The position numbers were made by a program, and so were the translations under genes. DNA of 64,000 nucleotides from Chloroflexota bacterium. Its GTDB lineage: Bacteria; Chloroflexota; Anaerolineae; 4572-78; J111. The stretch's first letter is position 1. Every line of letters begins with the position of its first letter. This document shows positions 32,671-41,421 of the stretch, piece by piece. A model generated the notes under the pieces. The model had not been told where the DNA came from. It searched no databases and saw only the letters and a program-made list of their open reading frames with translations. Location: assembly GCA_016860845.1 (NCBI GenBank), contig BOKF01000007.1:258868-322867 (forward strand), given 5' to 3'.

Positions 32671-34418
32671 GCCCATGACTGCCAGAACCTTTCGACCAGG
32701 GCCTGTTCAGCCTCCGCCGTCCAAACCTCTCCCGGAGCCAGCCGCTCGGCGACCTCGGGCAAGCTCTGTTTGAGTTCGGTCACAGCCGTCAGGGACAGGC
32801 CGCGTAATTGGGGAAAGATGACCACTTTCCCCGGATAACGCCCCTCCATCATGGCCTGGATGCCATCCAGGGCGGCCTCTAACCCGCCCACAGCCGCCAC
32901 GGACCGGTTGGGCGAGAGTTGGTGTGCCAGGGTTTTTTGAATGACCGTCTCCTGGTCGGCCAGGGCCGAGCCAGAGGTGCCGGTATATTGGGCGTTGTGC
33001 AAGTAGACTGCGCTCAGGTTGAGCGGGGCCAGCGTGCCGTTGGGCACTCCGGCAAAGAAGACCAGCATCCCATCGGCGGCCAGAACCGTCGCTGCCTCGG
33101 CCATCACCGCTGCCGCCGGGACGGAAACAATCACATCGTCCGCGCCGCGCCCCTGGGTTTGGCGCATGACCATCTCATGAAGCGACTCCTGGGCGGCGGC
33201 CGGGTTGAAGGTAAGCAGTCGCCGGTGATGAGCCTCGGCCAGCCCGCTGAAACGATCCGCCAGGGCTGCCAGCCGCATGGCACTGACATCTGTGGCGATG
33301 ATGACGGCTGGACCATGCTCCAATTCAATGGCCCGCTGGACGTGCATCTGGCCCATTGGCCCGCCCGCGCCCACAAAGAGGGCCGTTCCGCCTGGCCGCA
33401 GGTCGCAGCGATTGCGGGTTTCGCCATACGAGACGGCAATATCAGGGCCAGAATTACCGAGATAGGCGGTGTAATCATAGTGGATGCGGCCCACATCAAC
33501 CTGCACCTCGCCGTCGAGGGGCGTCTGTCCCACCAGGTTGAAAGTCCCCCGGCGGGCGATCAATTTGGCGGCCTCACCGACGGCTGTGGCGGAGCATGGA
33601 TTCAGAATAATGATATCGTCAAAGCCGGCATGATCGGTCAATTCCGTTTTGAGGGCCGGGTAATCGGCCGGAGTTAACCCGTTGCGGATCACCAGGTCTA
33701 CCTCGCGCCGGGCCGCTTCCTGCCGGAGCAGCTCCAACAGGCTCGGCGGCAGATCGCTGGCGACAATGAGGGTGGGAGCTTCCAGGCCGGTTGAGAATTG
33801 GTAGTCAGCGGCGTCGCCCGGCTGGCCGACAATCCACATGCTCCCGTCCGGCCGGGGAGTGAGCCGGCGGCGCTGGGTGTAAGCTGCTTCCACGCAGGCC
33901 CACGGCTCGGTTAAGGCAGTTTCGGCATAGCCCAGCTCGCCCGGCAGGGGCAAAACGTACGTTTGCCGGTCGGCATTGAGCACTTCCGGGCCGATCAGGT
34001 GGAACTGAGTCAGGCCGCCCGGAATGGTATAACCGTAAGCGGTGCTCCGGCCTTTAACATAAATGTCGGGCTGGAGGGCTAACCGCTGGCCGGGGAAATA
34101 TTGCCCGGCCAGGTTCTCACCCACCCTGATTACGGTCAGAGCCACTTCGTGCCCCAGCCGGGTCGGTTCGACGGCCAGGTTGCGGTGGTAGAGCTTGGGA
34201 TGCTCGCCGCCCTGCTTGATCAATTTTACATCGGAAAAACACATCCCCACCGCATCCACCCGCACCAAAAGCTGGTCGGGGCCTGGCTCCGGCACAGGGA
34301 ATAGTTCGGGCTGGCCGTTGCAGCCAATATTTTCTACCCCTGGGCCGTACATGTTCCATGACCACGTTTCCACCGGGATGGACTGCGCCGGCGAGCGATA
34401 TTCGTCAAAAATAGACAT
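32664..34418 (-). CDS. SorE-like zinc dehydrogenase with duplicated nucleotide-binding region
   Basis: This 584-residue MDR protein is longer than L-sorbose-1-phosphate reductase (about 400). The zinc ligands Cys60 (GMCFSDVK) and His90-Glu91 (LGHEVAL) are present, without a structural-zinc lobe. Two Rossmann-like regions follow: about 194-300 (MWIVGQPGDAADY) and 345-480 (TALFVGAGGPMGQMHV). The first probably is an insertion. SorE reduces a ketose phosphate to a hexitol phosphate with NAD(P)H. Being last in a PTS operon, just four bases after the HPr-EI gene, it most likely acts on the phosphorylated sugar or hexitol imported by this PTS. The C-terminal tail (residues 520-584) is helical and unassigned. 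Confidence 0.82.
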   Translation of the reverse strand: MSIFDEYRSPAQSIPVETWSWNMYGPGVENIGCNGQPELFPVPEPGPDQLLVRVDAVGMCFSDVKLIKQGGEHPKLYHRNLAVEPTRLGHEVALTVIRVGENLAGQYFPGQRLALQPDIYVKGRSTAYGYTIPGGLTQFHLIGPEVLNADRQTYVLPLPGELGYAETALTEPWACVEAAYTQRRRLTPRPDGSMWIVGQPGDAADYQFSTGLEAPTLIVASDLPPSLLELLRQEAARREVDLVIRNGLTPADYPALKTELTDHAGFDDIIILNPCSATAVGEAAKLIARRGTFNLVGQTPLDGEVQVDVGRIHYDYTAYLGNSGPDIAVSYGETRNRCDLRPGGTALFVGAGGPMGQMHVQRAIELEHGPAVIIATDVSAMRLAALADRFSGLAEAHHRRLLTFNPAAAQESLHEMVMRQTQGRGADDVIVSVPAAAVMAEAATVLAADGMLVFFAGVPNGTLAPLNLSAVYLHNAQYTGTSGSALADQETVIQKTLAHQLSPNRSVAAVGGLEAALDGIQAMMEGRYPGKVVIFPQLRGLSLTAVTELKQSLPEVAERLAPGEVWTAEAEQALVERFWQSWAK

Positions 34419-34422
34419 CTTG

Positions 34423-36534
34423 TTACTTCTCCAAATCTTCGCTTACCTGCTTGATTGATTGACTGTCAACCAGACTCCGCACCTCGGCGGCGGTGGCGCA
34501 TGCCAAAGCCTGAGCTGCCAGGGACTGCGTAGCTGACCGGGATAACGTGCGGATTTGGGCCTTGACTGCCGGGATGGCCGGTATGCTGGCGCTCAACTCG
34601 TCTACCCCCAACCCAACCAGCAGCGGGATGGCCTGGGGATTGGCCGCTAGCTCCCCGCAGACGCCGACCCACTTGCCGGCGGCGTGGGCTGCCTGAACCG
34701 TTTGGGCAATCAGCCGCAGCACCGCCGGGTGCAGTCCGTCGGCCTGGGCCGACAGGGCCGGGTGAGTTCGATCCATGGCCAGGGTGTATTGGGTCAGGTC
34801 GTTGGTGCCGATGGAAAAGAAGTCAACCTCGCGGGCAAAGCTGTCGGCGATAAGGGCGGCGGCCGGCACTTCCACCATGATCCCCAGCTCGACCGGGGCG
34901 CTGTTGAGGTCCATCTGAGCGATGGCCACCTGCTGCCGCACGGCGCGCCAATCTTCCAAAGTGGTAATCATTGGGAACATGATTCGGCAGGGACCAAAAG
35001 CGGCGGCCCGCAGAATGGCCCGCAGTTGGGTCTGTAGTAGATCCGGGCGGGCCAGGCATAAGCGAATACCCCGCTGTCCCAGAAAGGGATTCTCTTCCGG
35101 CGGCAAGGGCAGGTAGCTTAAGGGTTTGTCGCCGCCCACATCCAGGGTGCGGATGATGACCGGCCGGCCTTCCAAAGCCAGGAGAATGTCCCGGTAGACC
35201 TCAAACTGCTCTGCTTCGCTGGGCGGGGTAGGCCGGTCGAGAAAGAGAAATTCGGTGCGCAGCAGGCCCACCCCTTCGGCCCCACAGCCGGCCGCCTGGC
35301 GGGCATCGGCCAGACTGCCAATATTGGCCACCACCTCGACCCGGTGGTTATCCAGGGTGATGGCTGCCGCGGCGGCCGCGTTCAGTTCAGCGGCGCGGCG
35401 AGCCTGAAAATCCTGCCGTCGCTGCCGGGCTGCGGCCTGGATTTCGGCCGCGGGATTGAGGGTCAGCGTCCCGGCTTCGCCGTCAAGGATGGCCGGTGTG
35501 CCGTTGGGTACGGTCAGGAGGTCAGGCCCGGCCCCGACCAGGGCGGGCAGGCCCATAGCCCGGGCCAGAATGGCCGTGTGGCCGTTGGCCCCACCCGCCG
35601 CCGTGCAGAAACCCAGCACCCGGCCGGGATCAAGGGTAACGGTATCGGAGGGGGACAGGTCGTGAGCGATCAGGATGACCGGCTCGGAGGGCAGTTCCGG
35701 CCCCGAGCTTGCCCGGCCGGCCAGGTGACGCAGCACCCGCTGGCCCACGTCGCGCACATCGGCGGCGCGGGCGGCTAATAGCTCGTCCCGCAGTTGGGCC
35801 AGGGTCGCTGCCAGCAAGTCAACGGCCTGCTGCCAGGCCTGGGCGGCGCTACGACCGGCGCTCACCTGGACCGCAGCGGCCTCGCTTAATTCCGGGTCGG
35901 CCAGGATGGCCAGGTGCGCTTCAAAGATGGCCGCCTCAGTTGGGCCGATGCGCTGGAGCACCTGCTGGTGCAAGGTTTGCAGCTCGGTTTTGGCGCTGGC
36001 GACAGCGGCTTCCAGCCGGGTTATTTCCTCGAATGGCGTGGCTGTGGCAGTTTCGGGCAGGGTAATGGCGCTGGGCTGAAATTGGAAGACCGGTCCCACG
36101 GCGATACCGGCAGCAGCCGGAATCCCTCGCCGGATAGGGCCGGCCTCACCCGACTGCGCCGGAGACGGCCCGGCGGCAGCAGGTGGGATGGCCGGGAGCG
36201 TCTCGGCAGCTTGAGTTTGTCGAAGGACGGTTGGGGCCGGGCCGGCTGGATGGCCGTTCCCACCCGGAAGCTCATCGCCCAGGCCGCTCTCAACGGCCGT
36301 TTTTAAGACCGCCAGGGCTTCGTCTTCGTCCGGCCCGTCGGCGCTGATACAAATTTGCCCGCCACGCTCAACCCCCAGGGTCAGCACAGAGATAACACTT
36401 TTGGCGTTGGCTTTTTTAGGCCCGTGCTGCACCCGGATATTGGCCTGAAACTGCTTGGCCGCGTTGACAAAGACCGCTGCCGGACGAGCGTGCAGGCCCG
36501 TCGGGTTTTGAATGATCAAATCGAGTTGTTTCAT
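34423..36534 (-). CDS. ptsI: HPr-Enzyme I fusion of a phosphotransferase system
   Basis: This 703-residue protein joins both general PTS components. Residues 1-88 are HPr: phosphoryl-carrier His15 (PTGLHARPA), with KSVISVLTLG for the regulatory region. A Pro/Ala-rich linker (about 95-140) leads to Enzyme I from RRGIPAAAGIAVGP. The phosphohistidine segment is GGANGHTAILAR, and the PEP-binding barrel has VIIRTLDVGGDKPL and SIGTNDLTQYTLAMDR. Enzyme I takes phosphate from PEP and passes it to HPr, then to EIIA. Encoding both in one chain within the transporter operon makes this PTS independent of a general EI/HPr. Ser46-type regulation by HPr kinase cannot be judged. Confidence 0.93.
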   Translation of the reverse strand: MKQLDLIIQNPTGLHARPAAVFVNAAKQFQANIRVQHGPKKANAKSVISVLTLGVERGGQICISADGPDEDEALAVLKTAVESGLGDELPGGNGHPAGPAPTVLRQTQAAETLPAIPPAAAGPSPAQSGEAGPIRRGIPAAAGIAVGPVFQFQPSAITLPETATATPFEEITRLEAAVASAKTELQTLHQQVLQRIGPTEAAIFEAHLAILADPELSEAAAVQVSAGRSAAQAWQQAVDLLAATLAQLRDELLAARAADVRDVGQRVLRHLAGRASSGPELPSEPVILIAHDLSPSDTVTLDPGRVLGFCTAAGGANGHTAILARAMGLPALVGAGPDLLTVPNGTPAILDGEAGTLTLNPAAEIQAAARQRRQDFQARRAAELNAAAAAAITLDNHRVEVVANIGSLADARQAAGCGAEGVGLLRTEFLFLDRPTPPSEAEQFEVYRDILLALEGRPVIIRTLDVGGDKPLSYLPLPPEENPFLGQRGIRLCLARPDLLQTQLRAILRAAAFGPCRIMFPMITTLEDWRAVRQQVAIAQMDLNSAPVELGIMVEVPAAALIADSFAREVDFFSIGTNDLTQYTLAMDRTHPALSAQADGLHPAVLRLIAQTVQAAHAAGKWVGVCGELAANPQAIPLLVGLGVDELSASIPAIPAVKAQIRTLSRSATQSLAAQALACATAAEVRSLVDSQSIKQVSEDLEK

Positions 36535-36562
36535 TAATCTACCTCCTGAGGCTTGTCGCCGC

Positions 36563-37009
36563 TCAGACCGTTTCAGTTTCTTGCGGGCGGCTGAGCCTTT
36601 CGATGATTTCCAGGGGGTCGGTCAGGCGGGCCAGACGCTCGGCCTCTTCCGGCTCTTCCAGAACCTCGGCCAGGTTGGTCAGCACCCCGATGTGTTCGTT
36701 GGCTGTGGCGGCGATGCCAATGACCAGATAAGCGGTTTCATCGGGATTCCAGGCAATGCCCTGGGGAAACTGCACCACCGAGATGCCGGTGCGGTAGATG
36801 CTGCCCTTGTCGTCAAATTGGCCGTGGGGGATAGCCACGCCGTTGCCGATGTAAGTAGACATGGTCTGCTCGCGCGCCAGCATGCCTTCAACATAGCTGG
36901 GCGCCACGTGGCCCGCCTTGACCAGCAGTTCGCCGGCCAGCCGGATCGCGCCTTCTTTGTCGGTGGACGGGGCATGGAGTTGAACGGTTTCGATACTGAT
37001 AATGGCCAT
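36563..37009 (-). CDS. mtlF: PTS EIIA component, mannitol/fructose type
   Basis: This 148-residue protein of the PTS EIIA type-2 family has active-site His62 in GNGVAIPHGQFDD. LAGELLVKAGHVAPSYVEGM opens the fold and VIGIAATANEHIGVLTNLAEV is the typical later helix. It accepts phosphate from the HPr part of the downstream fusion protein and hands it to EIIB. The gene lies 4 bases after the EIIB gene and 28 before the HPr-EI gene in the same minus-strand operon. In many bacteria this domain is fused to MtlA; here all components are separate. Confidence 0.92.
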   Translation of the reverse strand: MAIISIETVQLHAPSTDKEGAIRLAGELLVKAGHVAPSYVEGMLAREQTMSTYIGNGVAIPHGQFDDKGSIYRTGISVVQFPQGIAWNPDETAYLVIGIAATANEHIGVLTNLAEVLEEPEEAERLARLTDPLEIIERLSRPQETETV

Positions 37010-37013
37010 CGCT

Positions 37014-37337
37014 CTAGCCTATCTCTTCGATCTGGCCGCCGGTTTGGAGGGCTTTCATAATCAGATCAAAGGCGGGAATATTCATAAAATTGTCAAACGG
37101 CAGCACAACCGCCCAGGGCGCTTTCTCACGGACCAACTTGGCCAGGCCCTTATGCACCACCACCACCTGGGCATCCTTAGGGATGGCCCTGGCCGGGGAA
37201 TGTTCCACCTTAACGGCCAGGTTGGCCTGTTTGACTTTCTTTTTGAGTTGATTGGTTACCATCAAGCTAGACCCCATCCCGGCTTCGCAGGCAATGATGA
37301 TCTTCTTCACTTCATTCGCAGCAATTGATTTTGCCAT
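37014..37337 (-). CDS. PTS EIIB component, mannitol type
   Basis: This gene encodes 107 residues from the ATG at 37337, six bases after AAGGAG (a GTG one codon upstream is also in frame). The P-loop cysteine Cys17 lies in IIIACEAGMGSSLM, the mannitol-EIIB signature. KAPWAVVLPFDNFMNIPAFD matches the C-terminal part of the domain. It transfers phosphate from EIIA to the sugar bound by EIIC at the inner face of the membrane. A 92-base gap separates it from the EIIC gene. Confidence 0.92.
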   Translation of the reverse strand: MAKSIAANEVKKIIIACEAGMGSSLMVTNQLKKKVKQANLAVKVEHSPARAIPKDAQVVVVHKGLAKLVREKAPWAVVLPFDNFMNIPAFDLIMKALQTGGQIEEIG

Positions 37338-37429
37338 CACACACTCCTTATATGGCGATAAATGGGGGTCAGGGTGAGGGCAGCCGCCCGATGAGCCTGG
37401 TCAGTACCCCACCCCAACACCGGATAAAG

Positions 37430-38524
37430 TTAGTTGGCCGGCGTGGCTGCCCCATGAGGGGACACTGTCTCAACCTCACCGCTCCACTCGGTCGCTTCTT
37501 CTTCGGAGTCAAACTCTTTTACCGGATAAAGCTTGAGAATGAAAGACCCGGCCAGAAAGGAGGCGACGGCGGCAATCAGCACCCCGGTCAGCACGGCAAA
37601 ATGCTGGCCCGGCGGTGTTACGGCCAGATAAGCAAAAATGGAGCCAGGAGCCGGGGTCGCAACCAGGCCGGCGTTCATAATCACAAACCAGAGGTCGGCC
37701 AGGATGCCGCCGGCCCACAGGGCCACAATCATAATCGGATGAGCCAGAACAAAGGGGAAATAGATTTCATGGATGCCGCCAAAGAAATGGATAATGATCG
37801 CTCCCGGCGCGGTTTGTTTGGCTAACCCTTTCCCGGCAAACCAATAGGCTAAGAGCAAGCCCAAACCCGGCCCCGGATTGGTTTCAAGTAGAAACAGGAG
37901 CGACCGGCCGGTTTCCTTGGCTTCAGTTACGCCGAGAGGACCTAAAATGCCGTGATTGATGGCGTTATTCAGGAATAGAACTTTCGCCGGTTCAATGAAT
38001 ATGTCAGCGATGGGCAGCAGGCGCGAATCAACCAGGAATTGGACGCCCGCGCCCATAGCCATTGTGATACCCTGGACCACCGGCCCAATGAGTACCTGGG
38101 CCAATAAAGCCAGGATTGTGGCCAGAATACCCGCCGAGAAGATATTAACCAACATTTCAAAGCCGGAAGGTACCTTGTCTTCCAGGGCTTCATCAATTTT
38201 CTTGATTAAGAAACCCCCGAGCGGCCCCATAATCATGCCGCCGATGAACATGGGTACATCAGTGCCCACCACGGCCCCCATCGTCGCTGCCGCGCCAACC
38301 ACCCCGCCGCGGGTGTCGTACACCAGCCGGCCGCCGGCAAAACCAATTAATAGGGGCAGCAAGTAAGTAATCATGGGGCCGACCAGCTTGGCGAAGTTTT
38401 CATTCGGAATCCAGCCGACAGGGATAAACAGGGCCGTAATCAAACCCCAGGCGAGGAAAGCGCCCAGGTTGGGGATGACCATCGCCGCCAAAAAACCACC
38501 AAAACGCTGCATTTTTTCTTGCAT
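37430..38524 (-). CDS. mtlA: PTS EIIC component, mannitol type (MtlA membrane domain)
   Basis: This 364-residue polytopic permease matches the MtlA membrane domain without EIIB or EIIA. It begins MQEKMQRFGGFLAAMVIPNL and contains the conserved GGIHEIYFPFVLAHP loop and the LFLNNAINHGILGPLG stretch that shape the mannitol site. GAFLAWGLITALFIPVGW forms the first helices. The C-terminal 30 residues are soluble and unrelated to EIIB. It should import a hexitol, most likely mannitol or a relative, coupled to phosphorylation by the EIIB, EIIA and HPr-EI encoded next. A GAGGAG site precedes the start. Confidence 0.92.
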   Translation of the reverse strand: MQEKMQRFGGFLAAMVIPNLGAFLAWGLITALFIPVGWIPNENFAKLVGPMITYLLPLLIGFAGGRLVYDTRGGVVGAAATMGAVVGTDVPMFIGGMIMGPLGGFLIKKIDEALEDKVPSGFEMLVNIFSAGILATILALLAQVLIGPVVQGITMAMGAGVQFLVDSRLLPIADIFIEPAKVLFLNNAINHGILGPLGVTEAKETGRSLLFLLETNPGPGLGLLLAYWFAGKGLAKQTAPGAIIIHFFGGIHEIYFPFVLAHPIMIVALWAGGILADLWFVIMNAGLVATPAPGSIFAYLAVTPPGQHFAVLTGVLIAAVASFLAGSFILKLYPVKEFDSEEEATEWSGEVETVSPHGAATPAN

Positions 38525-38609
38525 TTCAAAATTCTCCTCTTGTGATGAGCAGACAATTTACAAAATTAAGGAATAGTAAACTTTTGGGTGGAGCCGTGCT
38601 GGCTTCAAT

Positions 38610-38638
38610 TTGGTGGCATTCGTGAAAAAAGGTATAAT
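38610..38638 (+). promoter_or_regulatory. Plus-strand sigma-70 promoter of a candidate small RNA
   Basis: TTGGTG at 38610 and a perfect TATAAT at 38633 are separated by 17 bases. It points away from the EIIC gene into a 110-base stretch that ends with an intrinsic terminator; no coding frame follows. Confidence 0.6.
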
Positions 38639-38644
38639 AACGCC

Positions 38645-38747
38645 AGCAGGCAGGGAGCGCTCACGGCCAACGAACTGAGAGTCTCCGGTCTGTGTTTCGG
38701 AGAGACACCGTTGGGCTGCCAAATCCACGACGGTGTCTCTTTATTTT
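38645..38747 (+). ncRNA. Candidate small RNA between the PTS regulator and EIIC genes
   Basis: About 103 bases lie between a sigma-70 promoter and a terminator. Predicted pairings: GGCAG (38649) with CTGCC (38716), CCAACG (38667) with CGTTGG (38709), and CTCCG (38683) with CGGAG (38698), giving a three-tier stem. These compete with the terminator stem at 38701-38740. The exclusive structures resemble a riboswitch or attenuator, but no plus-strand gene lies downstream, so an independent or antisense RNA acting on the opposing PTS transcript is more likely. I do not recognise a known class. Confidence 0.5.
38701..38747 (+). terminator. Intrinsic terminator of the candidate small RNA
   Basis: AGAGACACCG (38701-38710) pairs perfectly with CGGTGTCTCT (38731-38740) around a 20-base loop. 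TTATTTT follows on the plus strand. There is no T-run in the minus direction. Confidence 0.75.
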
Positions 38748-38796
38748 GAGCGGAATAGGTTCATCTACACCTCCTTTCGGTTACACCTTCCACCCA

Positions 38797-40368
38797 TCAA
38801 GTGAGCCAGTTGGTAATGGTTTCGATATCTTCGGGTACCAGGAGCGGGTGGACCTGGATAACCGGCAGGCCAGGGCGAGGCGTTTGGACCGGCACGGTCG
38901 AGATGAGCAATTGAGCCTCGGCGACCCGCTCCGGCGAGAGTTCCCGCAATGACAGCACCCCCACTATCTCCAGGCTGGGAAAGCGCGCTTTCAGGCGCGC
39001 GACTAACAACTGCGCGGTGGCCATGCCGCTGGGGCAAATAATCAGGACCTGTTTGGGCCGGCTGGCGCTTTCGCGGATGAAGGCGGCCCGGAGCAGCAGG
39101 GCCAGGGTATCTATCTCGCCCGCCGGCAAAACAACGCCGCTGCGCTCGGTGACCACTACAGCCAGTTCTTGAGCAATGCCGTATTCGCGCGGGTACTGCC
39201 GGGCTAAGCTGCTATCCGACCAGGAAGGCGGCGACCATAGGCCAAAGCGCTGCCGCATCAAAACCGGGATCACATGAGCCGCCAGGCCGTCCCGCAAGGG
39301 GGTATCGGTGCGAAGCTGGGGCGTGGCAAAAGCCTGGGCCACTTCGGCCATCAATACATCAATCAGTTCGGTAAAGAGGGGGTCTATCTCCAGGTCACCC
39401 GGCCAGCTTTGGTCGCGCAGTCCGGCCAGTAGCTGCATGGCAATACCGGCAATCTCGCCGCTGCGCCAGGCCTGGGGCCGGTGAGGCCAAAGGCGGCGGG
39501 ACACATCGGTGGCGACGCTCCACACTTTCTCAGCGTGCAGCCAGGCCAGGGTAGCACCATCCTCCTGGAGATAATAGCCGCGGCCGGCCCGGCCCGCCTG
39601 AACGGCCAGGCCCAGCGCTAGATGCAGGACGGCGTCGTCGGTGAAGCGGCCGCCCAGTTGAGCTTCGGCATGAGCCACCCAGCCAAAAGCGGCCTGGGTA
39701 TCCCATTGCTGCAGGAGGCGGTTGGTCAGGTGGATGATCGGCAAGGAAGCGTTACTGGCCAAAGAAAAGGTCAGGCCGATCCCGTGGGCCATAGCTGTTA
39801 ACGGGTCTTCAAAGGGCATATCACCCCACAGAAGAGCCGCCAATAACTGCCGCCGGGCCAATTCTGTGCCGTGAAATTCAAGGCCGTAATTGGGCTTGCG
39901 GATCAAAGTCAGGCCAAAGGAATGCGCCCAGGGTTCAATCCGCTCTAAATCCTTAAAGACGGTGGTGCGGGATATGGCTGCGGTATATTGCAGCCAGCTA
40001 AGAATCAGGGGTTCAGGGGTAGTCAGCAGGTGCAGGGTAAAAAGCTGCTGGCGTTGGCCCGCTGTCAGAATCAGTTGAAAATCAGGTGAGGCGTTTAATT
40101 CTTGCAAGAGGTGCTGGCGCTGTGCAGGAGAACATTTGACTTCGATGCCGACGCCGGGGGTGGCCGTGAGCATGGCATCGTGCTGGGCCAGCCAAGTTCG
40201 GACCGGTTTGAGCCGGTAATTGACCTGGCGTGAGGAAAGATGGGAGTGTTGGGCCAGTTCCGCAATTGCCAGCGGTTCATTTGCTTTCAATAACTGGCAC
40301 AGCAGGTCCTTCTGCTGCATCGTAAGTGAAACCATAACTCTGTTAGCACCTTTGCTTGATAGTGACAT
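38797..40368 (-). CDS. mtlR: MtlR/BglG-type PRD regulator of the PTS operon
   Basis: This 523-residue protein has, in order, an N-terminal HTH pair (residues about 15-130, LAIAELAQHSHLSSRQVNYRL and ISRTTVFKDLERIEPWA), two PTS-regulation domains (about 185-400, with conserved histidines in LPIIHLTNRLL and GLAAHVIPVLMRQRFG) and a C-terminal EIIB-like domain with CPSGMATAQLLVARL. The EIIA-like domain of classical MtlR is absent. Phosphorylation of PRD histidines by HPr and of the EIIB-like Cys would let it sense sugar flux and control the operon. It is the first gene, 272 bases upstream of EIIC. The start may be at 40368 or at the internal ATG at 40335. Confidence 0.88.
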   Translation of the reverse strand: MSLSSKGANRVMVSLTMQQKDLLCQLLKANEPLAIAELAQHSHLSSRQVNYRLKPVRTWLAQHDAMLTATPGVGIEVKCSPAQRQHLLQELNASPDFQLILTAGQRQQLFTLHLLTTPEPLILSWLQYTAAISRTTVFKDLERIEPWAHSFGLTLIRKPNYGLEFHGTELARRQLLAALLWGDMPFEDPLTAMAHGIGLTFSLASNASLPIIHLTNRLLQQWDTQAAFGWVAHAEAQLGGRFTDDAVLHLALGLAVQAGRAGRGYYLQEDGATLAWLHAEKVWSVATDVSRRLWPHRPQAWRSGEIAGIAMQLLAGLRDQSWPGDLEIDPLFTELIDVLMAEVAQAFATPQLRTDTPLRDGLAAHVIPVLMRQRFGLWSPPSWSDSSLARQYPREYGIAQELAVVVTERSGVVLPAGEIDTLALLLRAAFIRESASRPKQVLIICPSGMATAQLLVARLKARFPSLEIVGVLSLRELSPERVAEAQLLISTVPVQTPRPGLPVIQVHPLLVPEDIETITNWLT

Positions 40369-40516
40369 TCTATCATCGTTTGGTCCGATCCGAACGACGA
40401 ATTCAGGTGGTTTCTCGTGGGGGAATTATAACAAAAGTTAACCATTCCTTATACTAATTGAGACCTCGGCCAAGTCAGCCCTATCCTTTCAAGGAAAGGC
40501 TGATCTCCCCAAGCAG

Positions 40517-40867
40517 TTATCCTGCTTGAGCTTCCAATTCGCTAAAGAAAGAGTCAACCACTGTCCGCGTTGCATTGCCCCGGACGCCAAACATGAGCTT
40601 ATTACCCAACGGATCTACCGGGTAAGCTGCTATCGAAATCCGGCTGCTTTCCGGCGATACTTCTTCCGTTTTAACAACGATCTGGACCCGGTTCGGCAGC
40701 ATTTGGTTTTTGACCTGTTTGTTAAATGTCGCCATGAACTGTCCCGCCGCCGGATTGCTTTTTTTATCAGCTTTCCCGCCCAGTTTGGTGAGCACGTCCG
40801 CCACCACCTGGCTCATTTTTTGAGGGGAGTGGTTATAGGTTTTTGCCTGGTTAATATCGTACGCCAT
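40517..40867 (-). CDS. Small protein of unknown function
   Basis: This gene encodes 116 residues from the ATG at 40867, directly behind GAAGGAGG; an in-frame start nine codons upstream has no site. The sequence is a mixed alpha/beta chain without signal peptide or cysteines: MAYDINQAKTYNHSPQKMSQ, then GGKADKKSNPAAGQFMATFN, and a beta-rich C-terminal half (RISIAAYPVDPLGNKLMFGV). The lysine-rich middle and paired strands look like a compact cytoplasmic protein. I do not recognise the family. It stands alone, transcribed away from a 554-base intergenic region that holds a palindromic repeat and a GTAACG operator. Confidence 0.68.
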   Translation of the reverse strand: MAYDINQAKTYNHSPQKMSQVVADVLTKLGGKADKKSNPAAGQFMATFNKQVKNQMLPNRVQIVVKTEEVSPESSRISIAAYPVDPLGNKLMFGVRGNATRTVVDSFFSELEAQAG

Positions 40868-41027
40868 ATCGTTCCTCCTTCTTTGAGTGGTCACAGTATA
40901 ACACCAAATAGTCTTTTTGAGTCGTCTAATTCATTTATCATCTGGTCAGGCAGATATGACAAAAATTGACCATTTGGGGATGTTCGAGGCGTTACCTAGT
41001 GTAGAAACAGGGGACCTTTTCGGATTA

Positions 41028-41089
41028 GCCCTCACCCCGTCGCTGCGCGACTCCCCTCTCCCATTGGGAGAGGGGGTGGGGGTGAGGGC
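41028..41089. repeat. GCCCTCACCCC-type intergenic palindrome
   Basis: GCCCTCACCCC (41028-41038) and GGGGTGAGGGC (41079-41089) are perfect inverted copies. Inside, CCCCTCTCCC and GGGAGAGGGG form a second hairpin with a three-base loop. It translates on the minus strand to the familiar LTPTPSPNGRGE pattern of such repeats. The rest of the 554-base gap (40868-41421) holds only the GTAACG element. Confidence 0.85.
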
Positions 41090-41314
41090 CGACGCCCCAC
41101 CGTTTTTTCCCGAATATCTCTTCTGAGACTGCACTAGCGTAAAGCACGAGGACACCCAAGCCTAACCATCCGCCCAGGCAGCGGAGACGAAAGGCCGGTT
41201 CAAGCGGTTGGGTCGGGGTCTCGTTCATCCTAACCTTGTCTCATCAATCCCAATTAGCTGGATTGTACTGCCTCATCGTCTTTTTTCATTACGAACATCG
41301 TTACCTGTTGGTCT

Positions 41315-41358
41315 GTAACGCTGACCGTAACGAGCAAAGGACGAGCCTGAGCTAAACT
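41315..41358 (+). promoter_or_regulatory. GTAACG direct repeat with TAAACT (locus 2)
   Basis: GTAACG at 41315 and 41327 (12-base period) is followed exactly 20 bases later by TAAACT (41353-41358), a plausible -10 element. The same arrangement with identical spacing occurs at 45201. It lies 63 bases before the lipoprotein start. Confidence 0.6.
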
Positions 41359-41421
41359 GTAAGCAAAATGAGCGGCGAAATAATGGCTGATCTGGTTTAT
41401 CGCCGCATTAGGAATAATCTC

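Noticed and set aside
32919..33677. 252-residue plus-strand frame opposite the SorE-like gene
   Set aside because: No start site or domain; the minus frame has clear MDR motifs.
40946..41155. Small minus-strand frame with LTPTPSPNGRGE
   Set aside because: This is the translation of the GCCCTCACCCC intergenic palindrome, a familiar spurious peptide.
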